Position numbers and translations under genes: made by a program. The notes below the pieces were generated by a model. The model saw only the letters and a list, made by a program, of their open reading frames with translations. It ran no database searches and was not told the origin of the DNA. A stretch of DNA of 13,220 nt. Source: JAEKLB01 sp050249235. Its GTDB lineage: Bacteria; Actinomycetota; Acidimicrobiia; Acidimicrobiales; CADCSY01. The stretch is taken from NCBI GenBank assembly GCA_050249235.1, contig JBFWQW010000078.1, forward strand, positions 1 to 13,220, in the 5' to 3' direction. Every line of letters starts with the position of its first letter. Positions within the stretch are counted from its first letter, which is position 1. Positions 1 through 7,570 of this stretch are shown piece after piece.

Positions 1-1
1 G

Positions 2-205
2 GAGAAGGTGCTCGAGCTCATCGAGCGGAAGGCCTCCGGCGAGGAGACGCTCGTGACGGCGGCCCCGCCCACCGACGCCGGCACCGTGGTCGACCTCATG
101 GCCGCGCTCGAGGCCAGCGTGAAGGAGGCCCGCGACGCCCGGTCGAAGCCGGCCGCGAAGGCCAAGCCGGCGGAGGCCGACGAGAAGGCCGAGCGCTCGG
201 CCTGA
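2..205 (+). CDS. ku: Ku protein, C-terminal end (5' truncated by window)
   Basis: This is the last 67 codons of a gene that enters from the left edge. The reading frame is open from base 2 and ends in TGA at 203-205. It starts EKVLELIERKASGEE, which matches the end of the bacterial Ku core, where a helix of the type 'll.lI.aK..G' precedes a variable tail. The tail is rich in Lys, Ala and Glu, as is usual for the C-terminal extension of actinobacterial Ku. Bacterial Ku forms a homodimeric ring on DNA double-strand ends and recruits LigD for non-homologous end joining. The following gene, 19 bp downstream on the same strand, is a LigD polymerase domain, which strongly supports the assignment. 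The DNA-ring part lies outside the window, so the call rests on the short conserved end plus context. Confidence 0.78.
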   Translation, partial: EKVLELIERKASGEETLVTAAPPTDAGTVVDLMAALEASVKEARDARSKPAAKAKPAEADEKAERSA

Positions 206-224
206 CCAGCCGGACCGCCCACCC

Positions 225-1118
225 GTGCCCGACGTCGTCGTCGAGGGTCGCACCCTCAGCCTCTCGAACCTGGACAAGGTGCTGTATCCCGCCGTCGGCT
301 TCACCAAGGCGGAGGTGATCGACTACTACGCCCGCATCGGGGCCGTCCTCACCGCCCACTGCGGCGACCGGTTCGTGACCCGGAAGCGCTATCCCGACGG
401 CGTCGACGCCACGCCGTTCTTCGAGAAGAACTGCCCGACGTACCACCCGGACTGGATGTCGACCTCGGACATGGCGACCGACGACGGACCGATCCGGTTC
501 TGCCGCATCGACTCGCTGGCGGCCGTGATCTGGGTGGCGAACCTCGCCGCCCTCGAGCTGCACACCTCGATGGCCCGCAGCGTCGACGCCGACACCCCCA
601 CCATGGTGGTCTTCGACCTCGACCCCGGCGAGCCGGCCGGCCTGGTCGACTGCTGCGAGGTGGCCCTGTGGCTCAGGCACGTCTTCGACGACCTCGGGCT
701 GGCGTCGTTCGCAAAGACGTCGGGCTCGAAGGGCCTGCAGGTGTACGTGCCGCTCAACACGCCCACCACCCACGACGCGACGGCCGCCTTCAGCCGGGCC
801 CTGGCCCAGCTGCTGGAGCAGGCCCACCCCGACCGGGTGGTGAGCCTCCAGCGCAAGGAGCTGCGCGTCGGCCGGGTGCTGGTCGACTGGAGCCAGAACT
901 CACGGCACAAGACGACGGTGTGCGCCTACTCGCTGCGGGCCCGGAGCCACCCCACCGTGTCGACGCCGGTCACCTGGGACGAGGTCGAGGCCGCGGCGGA
1001 CACCCGCTCGGCGGCTTCCCTGGTCTTCGAGACGGCCCAGGTGCTCGAGCGGGTCGCCGCCCACGGCGACCTCTTCGCCCCCACCCTCACGCTCGCCCAG
1101 GTGCTGCCCCGCCTCTGA
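225..1118 (+). CDS. Stand-alone LigD-type NHEJ polymerase (PolDom / archaeo-eukaryotic primase superfamily)
   Basis: This 297-residue protein matches the size of an isolated LigD polymerase domain. The family adds ribo- or deoxynucleotides at break ends held by Ku so that LigD ligase can seal them. Visible marks are the opening LSNLDKVLYP (residues 13-22), the metal-binding pair FDLDP (Asp131, Asp133), the primase-like loop SGSKGLQ (166-172), and VDWSQNS with the third metal Asp at 221, followed by KTT. There is no ligase or phosphoesterase domain, so the LigD functions are split between genes here. Many LigD polymerase domains have His at the last position of the SGSKGL(H) loop; this one has Gln172. 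The GTG start gives the normal N-terminus, but no Shine-Dalgarno is visible in the 19 bp after ku, so translation probably follows on from ku. ligD2 or polD-type names would also fit; I give none because the subgroup cannot be fixed by eye. Confidence 0.9.
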   Translation: MPDVVVEGRTLSLSNLDKVLYPAVGFTKAEVIDYYARIGAVLTAHCGDRFVTRKRYPDGVDATPFFEKNCPTYHPDWMSTSDMATDDGPIRFCRIDSLAAVIWVANLAALELHTSMARSVDADTPTMVVFDLDPGEPAGLVDCCEVALWLRHVFDDLGLASFAKTSGSKGLQVYVPLNTPTTHDATAAFSRALAQLLEQAHPDRVVSLQRKELRVGRVLVDWSQNSRHKTTVCAYSLRARSHPTVSTPVTWDEVEAAADTRSAASLVFETAQVLERVAAHGDLFAPTLTLAQVLPRL

Positions 1119-1166
1119 GGACCGGCGCGGAGAGGTCACGTCCGTTCTGGTTCTCGGCTCCTTCGT

Positions 1167-1200
1167 CGCCGAGAGAGCGCTGCGTTCTCCGCTCTCGGCG
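1167..1200. terminator. Hairpin between convergent genes, candidate bidirectional terminator
   Basis: CGCCGAGAG (1167-1175) is perfectly complementary to CTCTCGGCG (1192-1200), a 9-bp stem with a 16-base loop. An alternative fold gives 11 bp with a 2-base bulge by pairing AGAGCG (1174-1179) with CGCTCT (1190-1195). It lies between the end of the polymerase gene (1118) and the end of the glycosidase gene (1261) on the other strand, where a terminator for both is expected. There is no U-tract. A second small stem, TCTCGGC (1152-1158) with GCCGAGA (1168-1174), competes with it. The 143-bp gap holds no gene I can support. Confidence 0.4.
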
Positions 1201-1260
1201 CCTCCGGCGCCGGGCCGCTCGGGCCACGGGCGCGCCTGTCGGCGCACCCTCTGACGAGGG

Positions 1261-2982
1261 TCAGCCGGCACCGAAGAAGCGGGCCGAGCCGTAGGTGAAG
1301 ATGCCGCCGTCGCGGGCCAGCATCCAGTAGCCGTCGCCGGACCGGGTGGCGGCCATGCCGGTCACCGGCTGGACCAGCGGGAGGGCGCCGGCCGAGCCGT
1401 GGAACGGGGCGTCCCCGAAGCTGAAGATCCCGCCGTCGGCCGCCACCAGCCAGTAGCCGGCGCTGCCGGGCGTGGCGGCCATGCCCACCACCGGGCTGTT
1501 CAACCGCATCGCACCCGTCGACCCGTAGAACCGGGCGTCCCCGAAGCTGAAGATCCCGCCGTCGGCCGCCACCAGCCAGTAGCCGGCGCCGCTCGGTGTC
1601 GACGCCACACCGACGATGGGGAGCGTCAGCGGGAGCCAGGCCACGTTGCCCAGGTCGGCCGCCTCGCCGCCGGCGGCCACGCCGCCGTTGGCCGAGGCGA
1701 TCCACCAGCCCCGGCCCGATGGTGTCGAGGCCATGCCCACCACCCGCCCGATCGGGGGCGGTGGCGCGGTCGGCTCGGCCGCGCCGCCCCGGGCCGCGAC
1801 CCCGCCGCCCTCGCTCGCGATCCAGTAGCCGGCATCGGCCGCGGCCACGCCCAGCCCGACCGCCCAGCCGAGCGTCGCCGGCTCGATCGTGTCGACGGCG
1901 AGCCGGCGCTGGCCCTGCGTCGTGCAGCTGCCGGCGGCCACGCAGGCGGGGTAGGCCGGATAGGTCGTGTGGGGCGCGTTCCACCAGTGGTAGGCGAGCC
2001 GGAGCTTGCCGGCCGCGTCGACGAACGCCGACGGGCCGCCCGGTCCGAGCCGGTCGCCGCTGCTGGCGATGATCGGGTTGGTGTCGAGCTTCGTACACGG
2101 ACCGAGGACGCTCGAGCAGGTGGCCATGCCGATGGCGTAGGCCGGGGTCTGGAAGTCGTTGGCCGAGTAGAAGAGGTAGAGCTGGCCCCGGTAGCGCACC
2201 ATCGACGGGCTCTCGATCAGGTTGCCCTCCCACGCCTGGGACGTGTGCAGGATCGAGACCTGGGTCGAGCCGGGGGCGAAGGACGTGCCGCTCGGCGCCA
2301 GCTGGCGGGCCCAGATGTGGGTGGGGGCCAGACCCGGCACTCCCTCGCTCTTCCAGATCAACCACGGGGTGCCGTCGACGTCGACGAAGGGCTGGGGGTC
2401 GATCGAGCCGTTCGGGTCGCTGTCGCAGACGAGCGGCCCGCTGGTGTTGTCCGTGAACGGGCCGAGCGGGCTCGAGGCGGTGGCAACCGAGATGCAGAAC
2501 CGGTGGGACTGGAGGCTGACCCGGGCCGTGTAGAAGGCCACGTACTGCCCGCCGATGGCGGCGACGCCCGGGGCCCAGATCTCCTTGCGCATCCGCTCGG
2601 TCCCGGGGTGCTCGGCGGCCCAGGACGCCGGGTACGGGAGGGCGTCGTTGAAGTACGGGTCGCCGTTCAGCGGCGGGCCTGGGTTGTAGGCGGGCCGGGC
2701 GGTCCAGTGCACCAGGTCGGTCGAGCTCATCACCGGCAGGTACGAGCCGCCGGTGGGCGTGGCGTAGGCGTAGTAGGTGCTCCCGACCCGCATCACGCTC
2801 GGGTCGGGGAAGTTCTGCGTGTAGATCGACCCGGGCCGGAACCACGGCGCACCGGCGTAGGCGCCGGCCGACGGCGGGCTCAGCAGCGAGGACCCGACGA
2901 GGGCGACGGCGCTGAGCAGCGCCAGCGCCACGATCGCGAGGGGACGGAAGCCCGCGCCCGACACCCGCCCGTTCCGCGCCAC
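1261..2982 (-). CDS. Secreted GH43-like glycoside hydrolase with C-terminal GYWLVA/GGIFSFG repeats
   Basis: A 573-residue exported protein. Residues about 14-43 are a signal peptide (hydrophobic LAIVALALLSAVALVG, likely cleavage after SAGAYA). Residues about 50-345 look like a GH43 five-bladed propeller, the fold of beta-xylosidases and alpha-L-arabinanases. The catalytic base is Asp60 in NFPDPS, the pKa-modulating Asp is Asp195 in GSIDPQPFVD, and the general acid is Glu257 in LIESPSM. WAPGV (136-140) and LYLFYS (268-273) are further family marks, and His332 may be the propeller His. Residues 375-573 are about five repeats of 42 residues. The substrate is probably an arabinose- or xylose-containing polymer, but it cannot be read from sequence. 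The start is uncertain: in-frame GTGs at 3003, 2982 and 2964 all keep the signal peptide. I chose 2982 for the most typical basic n-region, whereas the GTG at 2964 has a GGAA 7 bases upstream. No promoter is evident. Confidence 0.82.
   Translation of the reverse strand: MARNGRVSGAGFRPLAIVALALLSAVALVGSSLLSPPSAGAYAGAPWFRPGSIYTQNFPDPSVMRVGSTYYAYATPTGGSYLPVMSSTDLVHWTARPAYNPGPPLNGDPYFNDALPYPASWAAEHPGTERMRKEIWAPGVAAIGGQYVAFYTARVSLQSHRFCISVATASSPLGPFTDNTSGPLVCDSDPNGSIDPQPFVDVDGTPWLIWKSEGVPGLAPTHIWARQLAPSGTSFAPGSTQVSILHTSQAWEGNLIESPSMVRYRGQLYLFYSANDFQTPAYAIGMATCSSVLGPCTKLDTNPIIASSGDRLGPGGPSAFVDAAGKLRLAYHWWNAPHTTYPAYPACVAAGSCTTQGQRRLAVDTIEPATLGWAVGLGVAAADAGYWIASEGGGVAARGGAAEPTAPPPPIGRVVGMASTPSGRGWWIASANGGVAAGGEAADLGNVAWLPLTLPIVGVASTPSGAGYWLVAADGGIFSFGDARFYGSTGAMRLNSPVVGMAATPGSAGYWLVAADGGIFSFGDAPFHGSAGALPLVQPVTGMAATRSGDGYWMLARDGGIFTYGSARFFGAG
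1264..1860 (-). repeat. Array of about five 42-residue (126-bp) protein repeats in the glycosidase C-terminus
   Basis: Within the glycosidase, units fall at residues about 375-413, 414-455, 456-497, 498-539 and 540-573 (the last is short). The consensus is VVGMAsTPSG.GYWLVAADGGIFSFGDA.F.GS.GA. Units 3 and 4 share GYWLVAADGGIFSFGDA exactly. Units 1 and 2 are degenerate, with GGGVAARGG or NGGVAAGGE in place of the GGIFSFGDA part. Such repeats are common on secreted proteins of Acidimicrobiia-like actinobacteria and probably form propeller-like or cell-surface-binding modules. That role is inference. Confidence 0.85.
1407..1589. repeat. 57-bp identical direct repeat, copies 126 bp apart
   Basis: Bases 1407-1463 and 1533-1589 are identical over 57 positions. 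They are separated by exactly one 126-bp protein-repeat unit and encode the shared core of units 4 and 3. Identity at all synonymous positions over this length indicates recent unit duplication or gene conversion rather than selection on protein alone. Confidence 0.9.
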
Positions 2983-3161
2983 CGTCCGATGTTCGGCATC
3001 CACGACCCCGATCTTGAGCGATGGCGGCCGGCGCCGCGGGTCGGTCGCCGGGAGCCCACCGCCGAGCGCACCGATCTCCGTCGACCGGCCCGGAACGATG
3101 CCGGCTGCGTCGACGACGAACGGGAAGGGTGCCGGTCGCACCCGGCCGTCGGGGATCGTGC

Positions 3162-6100
3162 TCAGGGCGCCGGTGCCACCGCGGCGGGCGTCAGGAGGGT
3201 CCGCCAGCCGTCGGCCCGGATGCCGAGGCGGGCCAGCTCGTCGGCACCCGTCTCGTCGCCGAGCAGGACCGTCCGGGCCAGGCCGACGATGGCCGCGGTC
3301 AGACGGTCGTCGGTGTCCTCGAGCACGCGGTCGGCGTGGCGAAGGGCGGCCCGCACCCCTTCCCGGTCGTCGCAGGCCGATGCCAGCTCGGCCTCGGCGA
3401 GGTCGGCCAGCACGAGGTCGTGGTAGACGGCACCGCCGAGGCCCCGCACCAGGTCGATCGTCGCCCGCGCCTCCTCCGGGCGCCCGGCCACCGCCAGCAC
3501 GAGAGCCCGGATGGCGAGCACCGAGGGCCGCTCGGTGTCGCCGGCGTGGAGGAAGTCGGCCGCTTCGCCGGCCCGGCCGAGCTGGGCCAGGGCCAGACCC
3601 CGCACCTCTTCGTCCTGGAGCGCGTAGCCGGTCGGCAGGTGCCCCGACCCGACCGCCACCGGCGGGCCGTCGAGCTCGGGCGGGTCGCCCAGCTCCACCC
3701 GGTGCTCGGCCGCCATCAGCAGCGGCACCTGGCGGTCGACCGACGTGGCCGGCAGCGCCTCGGCCATCACCGCCGTCTCGGCCACGAACGCGGCGGCCTC
3801 GTCGATGCGTCCCGCCCGGCGCAGCGCCCGGGCCAGCGGCCCGATGGCCCGGGCCCACCGGAACCAGTCGCTGGTGGCCCAGTAGGCGTCGTGGGCCCGC
3901 CGCAGCATGTCCGTGGCGCTGTCGACCTTGCCCTGGCGGAGGCGGATGAGGCCGAGCACGAGCTGGGTGGTGGCGGTCGACCAGGCGTCCCCTTCGAGGG
4001 GACCCTCCACGAGGAGCCGCTCGGCCAGCTCCTCGGCCGCGATCGTGTCGCCCCGGCTGTGCAGGACGATCGCCAGGAGGCCGGAGGCCCACAGCTCGCC
4101 GGACCGGTCGCCGATCTCGGCGAACAGCTCCCGGGAGGCGTGGAGCCGCTCCTCGGCGAGCACCAGCTGGCCCCGGTGGAACGAGATGAGCGCCAGGTTC
4201 TGCAGCGCCCAGGCCATCCCCCGGGCCACCTTCACCTCCCGGAACGCGGCGAGGGCCTCGAGGATGGGTGGCTCGGCGCGGTCGAAGTCGCCGGCGTAGA
4301 CGTGGGTCCAACCGATCCGGCGCAGGGCCGACGCCTCGCCCCGGCGGTCGCCGATCTCCCGCCACAGCACCACTGCCCGCTCGAGGACGGCGATGGCCTC
4401 GTCGAGCAGGCCCCGGTTGCGCAGCACGTCGCCCCGCACGACGAGGGCCCTGGCCAGCGCGACGTCGTCGTGCACCTCGACGGCCTCCCGCTCGACGGCG
4501 TCGAGGTCGGCGGCGGCGGCGTCGTTCTCCCGGAGGGCGGTACGGGCCCGGGCCCGCCCGATGAGCGCGTGCCGGCGGGCCCCGCCGGCGTCGTCGCCGA
4601 GAAGGGTGACCATGCGGTCGAAGAGCCGCTTCGACGCGGTGTAGACCTCACGGTCGTCGGCCCGCTGGGCCGCCCGCTGGAGGGCGACCAGCGCCGTCTC
4701 CCGCACGTTCTCCGGCACGCCCTCGAGGTCGCCGAGGTCGGCGGCGAGCTCGGCCGCCGACGCCCAGTGGTGGGCGATCTCCTCGAGGAACTCGTCGACG
4801 CGGTCGCGGCGGGACGACTCGTCCTCCACCCAGGCGGCCAGTCGCACGTGACGCTTGGCCCGCTCGGCGCGGGCCAACGTGTTGTACGCGACCTCGCGGA
4901 TGAGGTCGGAGTGGAACCCGCAGGTCTCCCCGTCGATCTCGACCAGGTCCTTCCGGGCCAGCTCCCGCAGGGCCCGCTGGACCGAGGCGGCGTCGGTCCG
5001 GGCCTCGCCGAGGGCGACGAGCGCCGCCATCGAGCCCCGGCGGCCGAGCACGGCCAGGTCGTCGAGCGCGGCCCGCTCGTCGGGGGGCAGGGCGTCGAGG
5101 CGGGCCGCGACGAGGCCACGGAGGTTGGCGGGGAGCGAGCCGAACGACAGCGGCGGCAGCTCCCCGCCCTCCTTGAGCAGGGCGGCCATCTCCTCCAGGA
5201 AGAGGGCGTTGCCCCCGGCCCGGTCGAGCATCTCGCGGCGCAGCGCCGGACCAGGGTCGCGGCCGAGGATCGCCACCAGCAGCTCGCCGGCCGCCTCGTC
5301 GCCCAGGGGGTCGAGCATCACCTCGATCTGGTTGGCGCCCTCGACCTTCGGGCGCCAGCGCTCGGTGAGCTCGGGCCGGCCGGTGAGGAGGACGACCAGG
5401 GGGATGCGGCCGACGCCGTCGAGGAGCCGCTCGACCAGGAGAAGCACCTGGTCGTCGGCCCACTGGGCGTCGCCGAAGACGAGCAGGAGGGGCTGGCGCT
5501 CGGCCAAGCCGTGGAAGAAGGTCCGGGCCGCGGCGACGGCCTCCTCCCTCGCCCGGCTCGGGTCGACGTCGGTGAGCCGGCCGTCGACGCCCATGAGGTA
5601 GAGCAGGCCGTCGGACACCCGGATGGCGTCGGGGTCGTCGGGCCCGGTGGCGAGCGCCCCGGCCACGGCCTCGATGCACTTGGCGCGGGCCCGGCTGGCG
5701 TCGTCGTCGGTGATCCCGCAAGCCGAGCGGAGCATCTCCGCGACCGACCACCAGACCGTGGTCGGGCCGTAGGGAAGGTTGCGGCCGATCAGCTCGCGCA
5801 TGCCGAGGTCGTGGATCGCGGTCCGGATGACCTCGGTGGCGAGGCGGCTCTTCCCGACCCCGGCCTCGCCCGAGATGAGCAGGAGCACCGGCCGGCGGTT
5901 GCCGAGCGCCGACCGCAGCGCGCTGGTGAGGAGGCCGAGCTCGGCGTCGCGGCCGATGAGCGGGATCCCCAGGTCCCGGGGCCGGTTGCCGGGCGCCACG
6001 AGGGCCTCGACCGCCTGCCAGGCCTCGACCGTGGCGCCCCGGCCCCGGGCGTGGAGCTCGCCCAGGGGCTCGTAGCGGAACGTGCCGGCGGTGGCGGCCC

Positions 6101-6626
6101 GGGTCTCGGGTCCGACGATCACCTGGCCGGGCAGGGCGAGGGTCTGGAGCCGGCTGGCGGTGTTCACGACGTCACCCATGGCGGTGTAGTCGCCGCCGGC
6201 CCGCAGCGAGCCGACCAGGACCTCGCCGGTGTTGACGCCGATGCGCATGCGCAGGTCGGTGCCGAGCTCGGCCGCCACCTCGCCGATCGACTCCTGCATG
6301 CGCAAGGCCGAGCGCACGGCCCGCTCGGCGTCGTCCTCGTGGGCCACGGGCGCGCCGAAGAGCGCCAGCAGCCCGTCGCCGACCACCTTGTCGACGTGGC
6401 CCCCGAAGCTCGTCACGTCGGCCGCCAGCCGCTCGAAGCACCGGTCGACCAGGTGCTTCACCTCTTCGGGATCGCGGGACTCCGAGAGGGCCGTGAACCC
6501 GACGATGTCGGCGAAGAGGACCGTGGCCACCCGTCGCTCGTCGGCGGTGGTGTGGAGTGCATGACCGCAGGATGGGCAGAAGCGCGCCGCGGGCGGGACC
6601 TCGGCCGCGCACGACGGGCACGTCAT
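3162..6626 (-). CDS. Class IIIb nucleotide cyclase - STAND ATPase - TPR regulator with N-terminal zinc ribbon
   Basis: A 1154-residue soluble multidomain protein. (1) A zinc ribbon with CxxC pairs Cys3/Cys6 and Cys17/Cys20. (2) A class III cyclase domain, about 31-206: metal ligands Asp40 (FADIVGFT) and Asp84 (KVVGDG), purine-reading Lys80 and Thr148 (YTAMGD), transition-state Asn155 and Arg159 (VVNTASRL). All six positions are intact, and Thr in place of Asp marks subclass IIIb, so cAMP synthesis from ATP is likely. (3) A STAND/AAA-type ATPase, about 223-500: Walker A GEAGVGKS (253-260), Walker B LLLVFGDAQWAD (Asp386), TGRPEL (415-420). (4) A winged-helix-like part, about 500-600 (FHSDLIREVAYNTL). 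(5) From about 640 to the end, Ala/Leu/Arg-rich helical hairpins typical of TPRs. The ATG start is supported by a -10-like box seven bases upstream, implying a leaderless mRNA. No C-terminal LuxR helix-turn-helix is seen. The activating signal is unknown. The gene stands alone, divergent from the ABC operon. Confidence 0.88.
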   Translation of the reverse strand: MTCPSCAAEVPPAARFCPSCGHALHTTADERRVATVLFADIVGFTALSESRDPEEVKHLVDRCFERLAADVTSFGGHVDKVVGDGLLALFGAPVAHEDDAERAVRSALRMQESIGEVAAELGTDLRMRIGVNTGEVLVGSLRAGGDYTAMGDVVNTASRLQTLALPGQVIVGPETRAATAGTFRYEPLGELHARGRGATVEAWQAVEALVAPGNRPRDLGIPLIGRDAELGLLTSALRSALGNRRPVLLLISGEAGVGKSRLATEVIRTAIHDLGMRELIGRNLPYGPTTVWWSVAEMLRSACGITDDDASRARAKCIEAVAGALATGPDDPDAIRVSDGLLYLMGVDGRLTDVDPSRAREEAVAAARTFFHGLAERQPLLLVFGDAQWADDQVLLLVERLLDGVGRIPLVVLLTGRPELTERWRPKVEGANQIEVMLDPLGDEAAGELLVAILGRDPGPALRREMLDRAGGNALFLEEMAALLKEGGELPPLSFGSLPANLRGLVAARLDALPPDERAALDDLAVLGRRGSMAALVALGEARTDAASVQRALRELARKDLVEIDGETCGFHSDLIREVAYNTLARAERAKRHVRLAAWVEDESSRRDRVDEFLEEIAHHWASAAELAADLGDLEGVPENVRETALVALQRAAQRADDREVYTASKRLFDRMVTLLGDDAGGARRHALIGRARARTALRENDAAAADLDAVEREAVEVHDDVALARALVVRGDVLRNRGLLDEAIAVLERAVVLWREIGDRRGEASALRRIGWTHVYAGDFDRAEPPILEALAAFREVKVARGMAWALQNLALISFHRGQLVLAEERLHASRELFAEIGDRSGELWASGLLAIVLHSRGDTIAAEELAERLLVEGPLEGDAWSTATTQLVLGLIRLRQGKVDSATDMLRRAHDAYWATSDWFRWARAIGPLARALRRAGRIDEAAAFVAETAVMAEALPATSVDRQVPLLMAAEHRVELGDPPELDGPPVAVGSGHLPTGYALQDEEVRGLALAQLGRAGEAADFLHAGDTERPSVLAIRALVLAVAGRPEEARATIDLVRGLGGAVYHDLVLADLAEAELASACDDREGVRAALRHADRVLEDTDDRLTAAIVGLARTVLLGDETGADELARLGIRADGWRTLLTPAAVAPAP

Positions 6627-6633
6627 CGCCGCG

Positions 6634-6639
6634 AGGATA
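6634..6639 (-). promoter_or_regulatory. -10-like box TATCCT for a leaderless cyclase transcript
   Basis: Read on the minus strand, TATCCT fits TANNNT and ends seven bases before the ATG at 6626. This is the spacing at which transcription starts on or next to the start codon, as in leaderless actinobacterial mRNAs. No Shine-Dalgarno precedes the ATG, which agrees. No convincing -35 is seen. Confidence 0.5.
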
Positions 6640-6747
6640 GGACCGGACGCTCCGTCCCTGGTCGTCCCACCTCTCCCAGCCGACCCCCGCACCCCCCACC
6701 ACGAGATGGCGGTCCCGTCGGTGCGGACGGGGCAAGATCTTCCCGTC

Positions 6748-6761
6748 TCCGGACGTCCGGA
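6748..6761. promoter_or_regulatory. 14-bp perfect palindrome in the divergent intergenic region, possible operator
   Basis: TCCGGACGTCCGGA is its own reverse complement. It lies in the 209-bp gap between the cyclase (start 6626, minus) and the ABC operon (start 6836, plus), 75 bp before the ABC start. A dimeric repressor could bind here and control the ABC genes. An 8-bp palindrome, AAGATCTT (6734-6741), lies just upstream. No local regulator gene identifies the binding protein. GC-rich palindromes arise by chance fairly easily in such DNA, so confidence is limited. Confidence 0.35.
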
Positions 6762-6822
6762 CCGGGGAACACCCATCGAACCCGGGCTCGACCTCCTGTC
6801 GGGCCAGGACCCCCATCGACCC

Positions 6823-6827
6823 AGGAG
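6823..6827 (+). promoter_or_regulatory. Shine-Dalgarno AGGAG that fixes the TTG start of the ABC ATPase
   Basis: AGGAG lies eight bases before the TTG at 6836-6838. It is the clearest ribosome-binding site in the window and supports the rare TTG start over internal alternatives. Confidence 0.75.
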
Positions 6828-6835
6828 CCCCTCCC

Positions 6836-7567
6836 TTGCCAGCGAGAGCCGAAGCACGCGCCGAGAACGCCCGCAAGGTCTACGGACGGGGCGACACGGA
6901 GGTCGTCGCCCTCGACGACGTCACCGTCGAGTTCGAGACCGGTCGCTTCACGGCCATCATGGGCCCGTCGGGCTCCGGCAAGTCCACGCTGATGCACTGC
7001 ATCGCCGGCCTCGACGACCTCACCAGCGGGCGGGTCTTCGTCGGCGACACCGACCTCACGACGCTGTCGGAGAAGCAGCTCACCCTCCTGCGCCGCGAGA
7101 AGATCGGCTTCGTCTTCCAGGCCTTCAACCTCGTGCCCACGCTGAACGCCAGCGAGAACATCACGCTGCCGGTCGACCTGGCCGGTCGCGATGTCGACCG
7201 CGAGTGGCTCGACACGGTGATCCGCACCGTCGGCCTCGGCGACCGCCTCAGGCACCGGCCGAGCGAGCTCTCGGGCGGCCAGCAGCAGCGGGTGGCGGTG
7301 GCCCGGGCAATGGCCAGCCGGCCGTCGATCATCTTCGCCGACGAGCCCACCGGCAACCTCGACTCCACGTCCGGGGGTGAGATCCTCACGTTCATGCGCC
7401 AGGCCGTGGTCGACCTCGGCCAGACGATCGTGGTGGTCACCCACGACCCGGTGGCGGCCTCGTACGCCAGCCGCATCGTGTTCCTCGCCGATGGCCGCAT
7501 CGTCGACGAGCTCCTCGACCCCACCGTGGCGACCGTGACCCAGCGCCTCGTCAGCCTGGGGGACTGA
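6836..7567 (+). CDS. ABC transporter ATP-binding protein, LolD/MacB type
   Basis: A complete 243-residue ATPase of the family that powers FtsX-like permeases (LolCDE, MacB, FtsEX, lantibiotic-resistance exporters). All motifs are present: Walker A GPSGSGKST (43-51), Q-loop Gln95 in FQAFNLVPTLNASEN, signature LSGGQ (145-149), Walker B IIFADE (165-170) followed by PTGNLDS, and switch His203 in VVVTHD. The N-terminal NARKVYGRGDTEVVALDDV is the usual A-loop region (aromatic Tyr16). The TTG start follows a good AGGAG. Its stop is three bases from the GTG of the permease gene, so the two form an operon and surely one complex. Such ATPases drive conformational change in extracytoplasmic domains rather than classical transport through a channel. 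The substrate cannot be inferred. Confidence 0.95.
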   Translation: MPARAEARAENARKVYGRGDTEVVALDDVTVEFETGRFTAIMGPSGSGKSTLMHCIAGLDDLTSGRVFVGDTDLTTLSEKQLTLLRREKIGFVFQAFNLVPTLNASENITLPVDLAGRDVDREWLDTVIRTVGLGDRLRHRPSELSGGQQQRVAVARAMASRPSIIFADEPTGNLDSTSGGEILTFMRQAVVDLGQTIVVVTHDPVAASYASRIVFLADGRIVDELLDPTVATVTQRLVSLGD

Positions 7568-7570
7568 GCC

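Noticed and set aside
3004..3161. Possible promoter or terminator between the cyclase and glycosidase genes.
   Set aside because: The stretch has no TANNNT box on the minus strand and only a weak 5-bp stem (GCGGC/GCCGC near 3023-3038). Nothing is strong enough to annotate.
2983..4365. Upstream extension of the glycosidase frame into the cyclase gene.
   Set aside because: The extension is the off-frame shadow of the cyclase gene and lacks conserved features. The true start must be close to the signal peptide at 2964-3003.
3021..6992. A 1323-codon open frame on the plus strand.
   Set aside because: It is antisense to the cyclase-ATPase gene, whose catalytic motifs are unmistakable. The antisense protein has no recognisable domain.
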